Of a stretch of 6,910 nt of DNA, positions 6,905 through 6,910 are shown one piece after another; position 1 is the stretch's first letter; every line of letters starts with the position of its first letter. Position numbers and translations under genes: made by a program. The notes below the pieces were generated by a model that saw only the letters and a program-made list of their open reading frames with translations, had not been told where the DNA came from and did not search any database. Source of the stretch: Lachnospiraceae bacterium (lineage in GTDB: Bacteria > Bacillota_A > Clostridia > Lachnospirales > Lachnospiraceae); contig JAFZKM010000285.1 in the NCBI GenBank assembly GCA_017553665.1, forward strand, positions 1 to 6,910, given 5' to 3'.

Positions 6905-6910
6905 GGTAAC

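Noticed and set aside
1..6910. Reading the whole window as a composite transposon bounded by terminal inverted repeats
   Set aside because: No transposase or integrase is present, target-site duplications cannot be checked because the left flank is missing, and the cargo is core housekeeping genes.

Overview
The window looks like chromosomal DNA from a member of the class Clostridia (Firmicutes/Bacillota), plausibly a gut or rumen Lachnospiraceae- or Oscillospiraceae-type organism. The evidence is a tlyA-nadK-argR run, a YebC of the [14 protein letters not shown] type, strong AGGAGG-type ribosome binding sites, and G+C content of roughly one half by eye. The taxon below class is a guess. All six genes lie on the + strand and all are intact. 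No RNA gene, CRISPR array, insertion sequence or phage gene was seen.

Layout: positions 1-152 are non-coding. They hold one copy of a short repeat (1-21), an A/T-rich imperfect palindrome (38-66) and a near-consensus housekeeping promoter (68-96). A four-gene block follows: alaS (153-2798, alanyl-tRNA synthetase), tlyA (2819-3691, rRNA 2'-O-methyltransferase), nadK (3688-4563, NAD kinase) and argR (4605-5069, arginine repressor). A second promoter with an extended -10 element (5075-5103) precedes yebC (5135-5863), a translation-associated or regulatory protein. The yebC stop overlaps the start of a membrane-anchored PI-PLC-like phosphodiesterase (5856-6863). The last 47 bases carry an inverted second copy of the opening repeat (6884-6904).

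How the genes fit together: the first block groups translation (alaS, tlyA), NADP supply (nadK) and arginine regulation (argR). Spacings of 20 nt, a 4-nt overlap and 41 nt suggest one transcript from the promoter at 68-96. The tlyA-nadK-argR core is a familiar Firmicutes arrangement, usually followed by recN; here yebC and the phosphodiesterase follow instead. The phosphodiesterase has no visible ribosome binding site and probably depends on translational coupling to yebC.

I found no convincing new system. The points most worth a second look are the inverted repeats at both window edges, the non-canonical AlaRS with a four-cysteine cluster, the missing T-box in the alaS leader, and the yebC/phosphodiesterase overlap.
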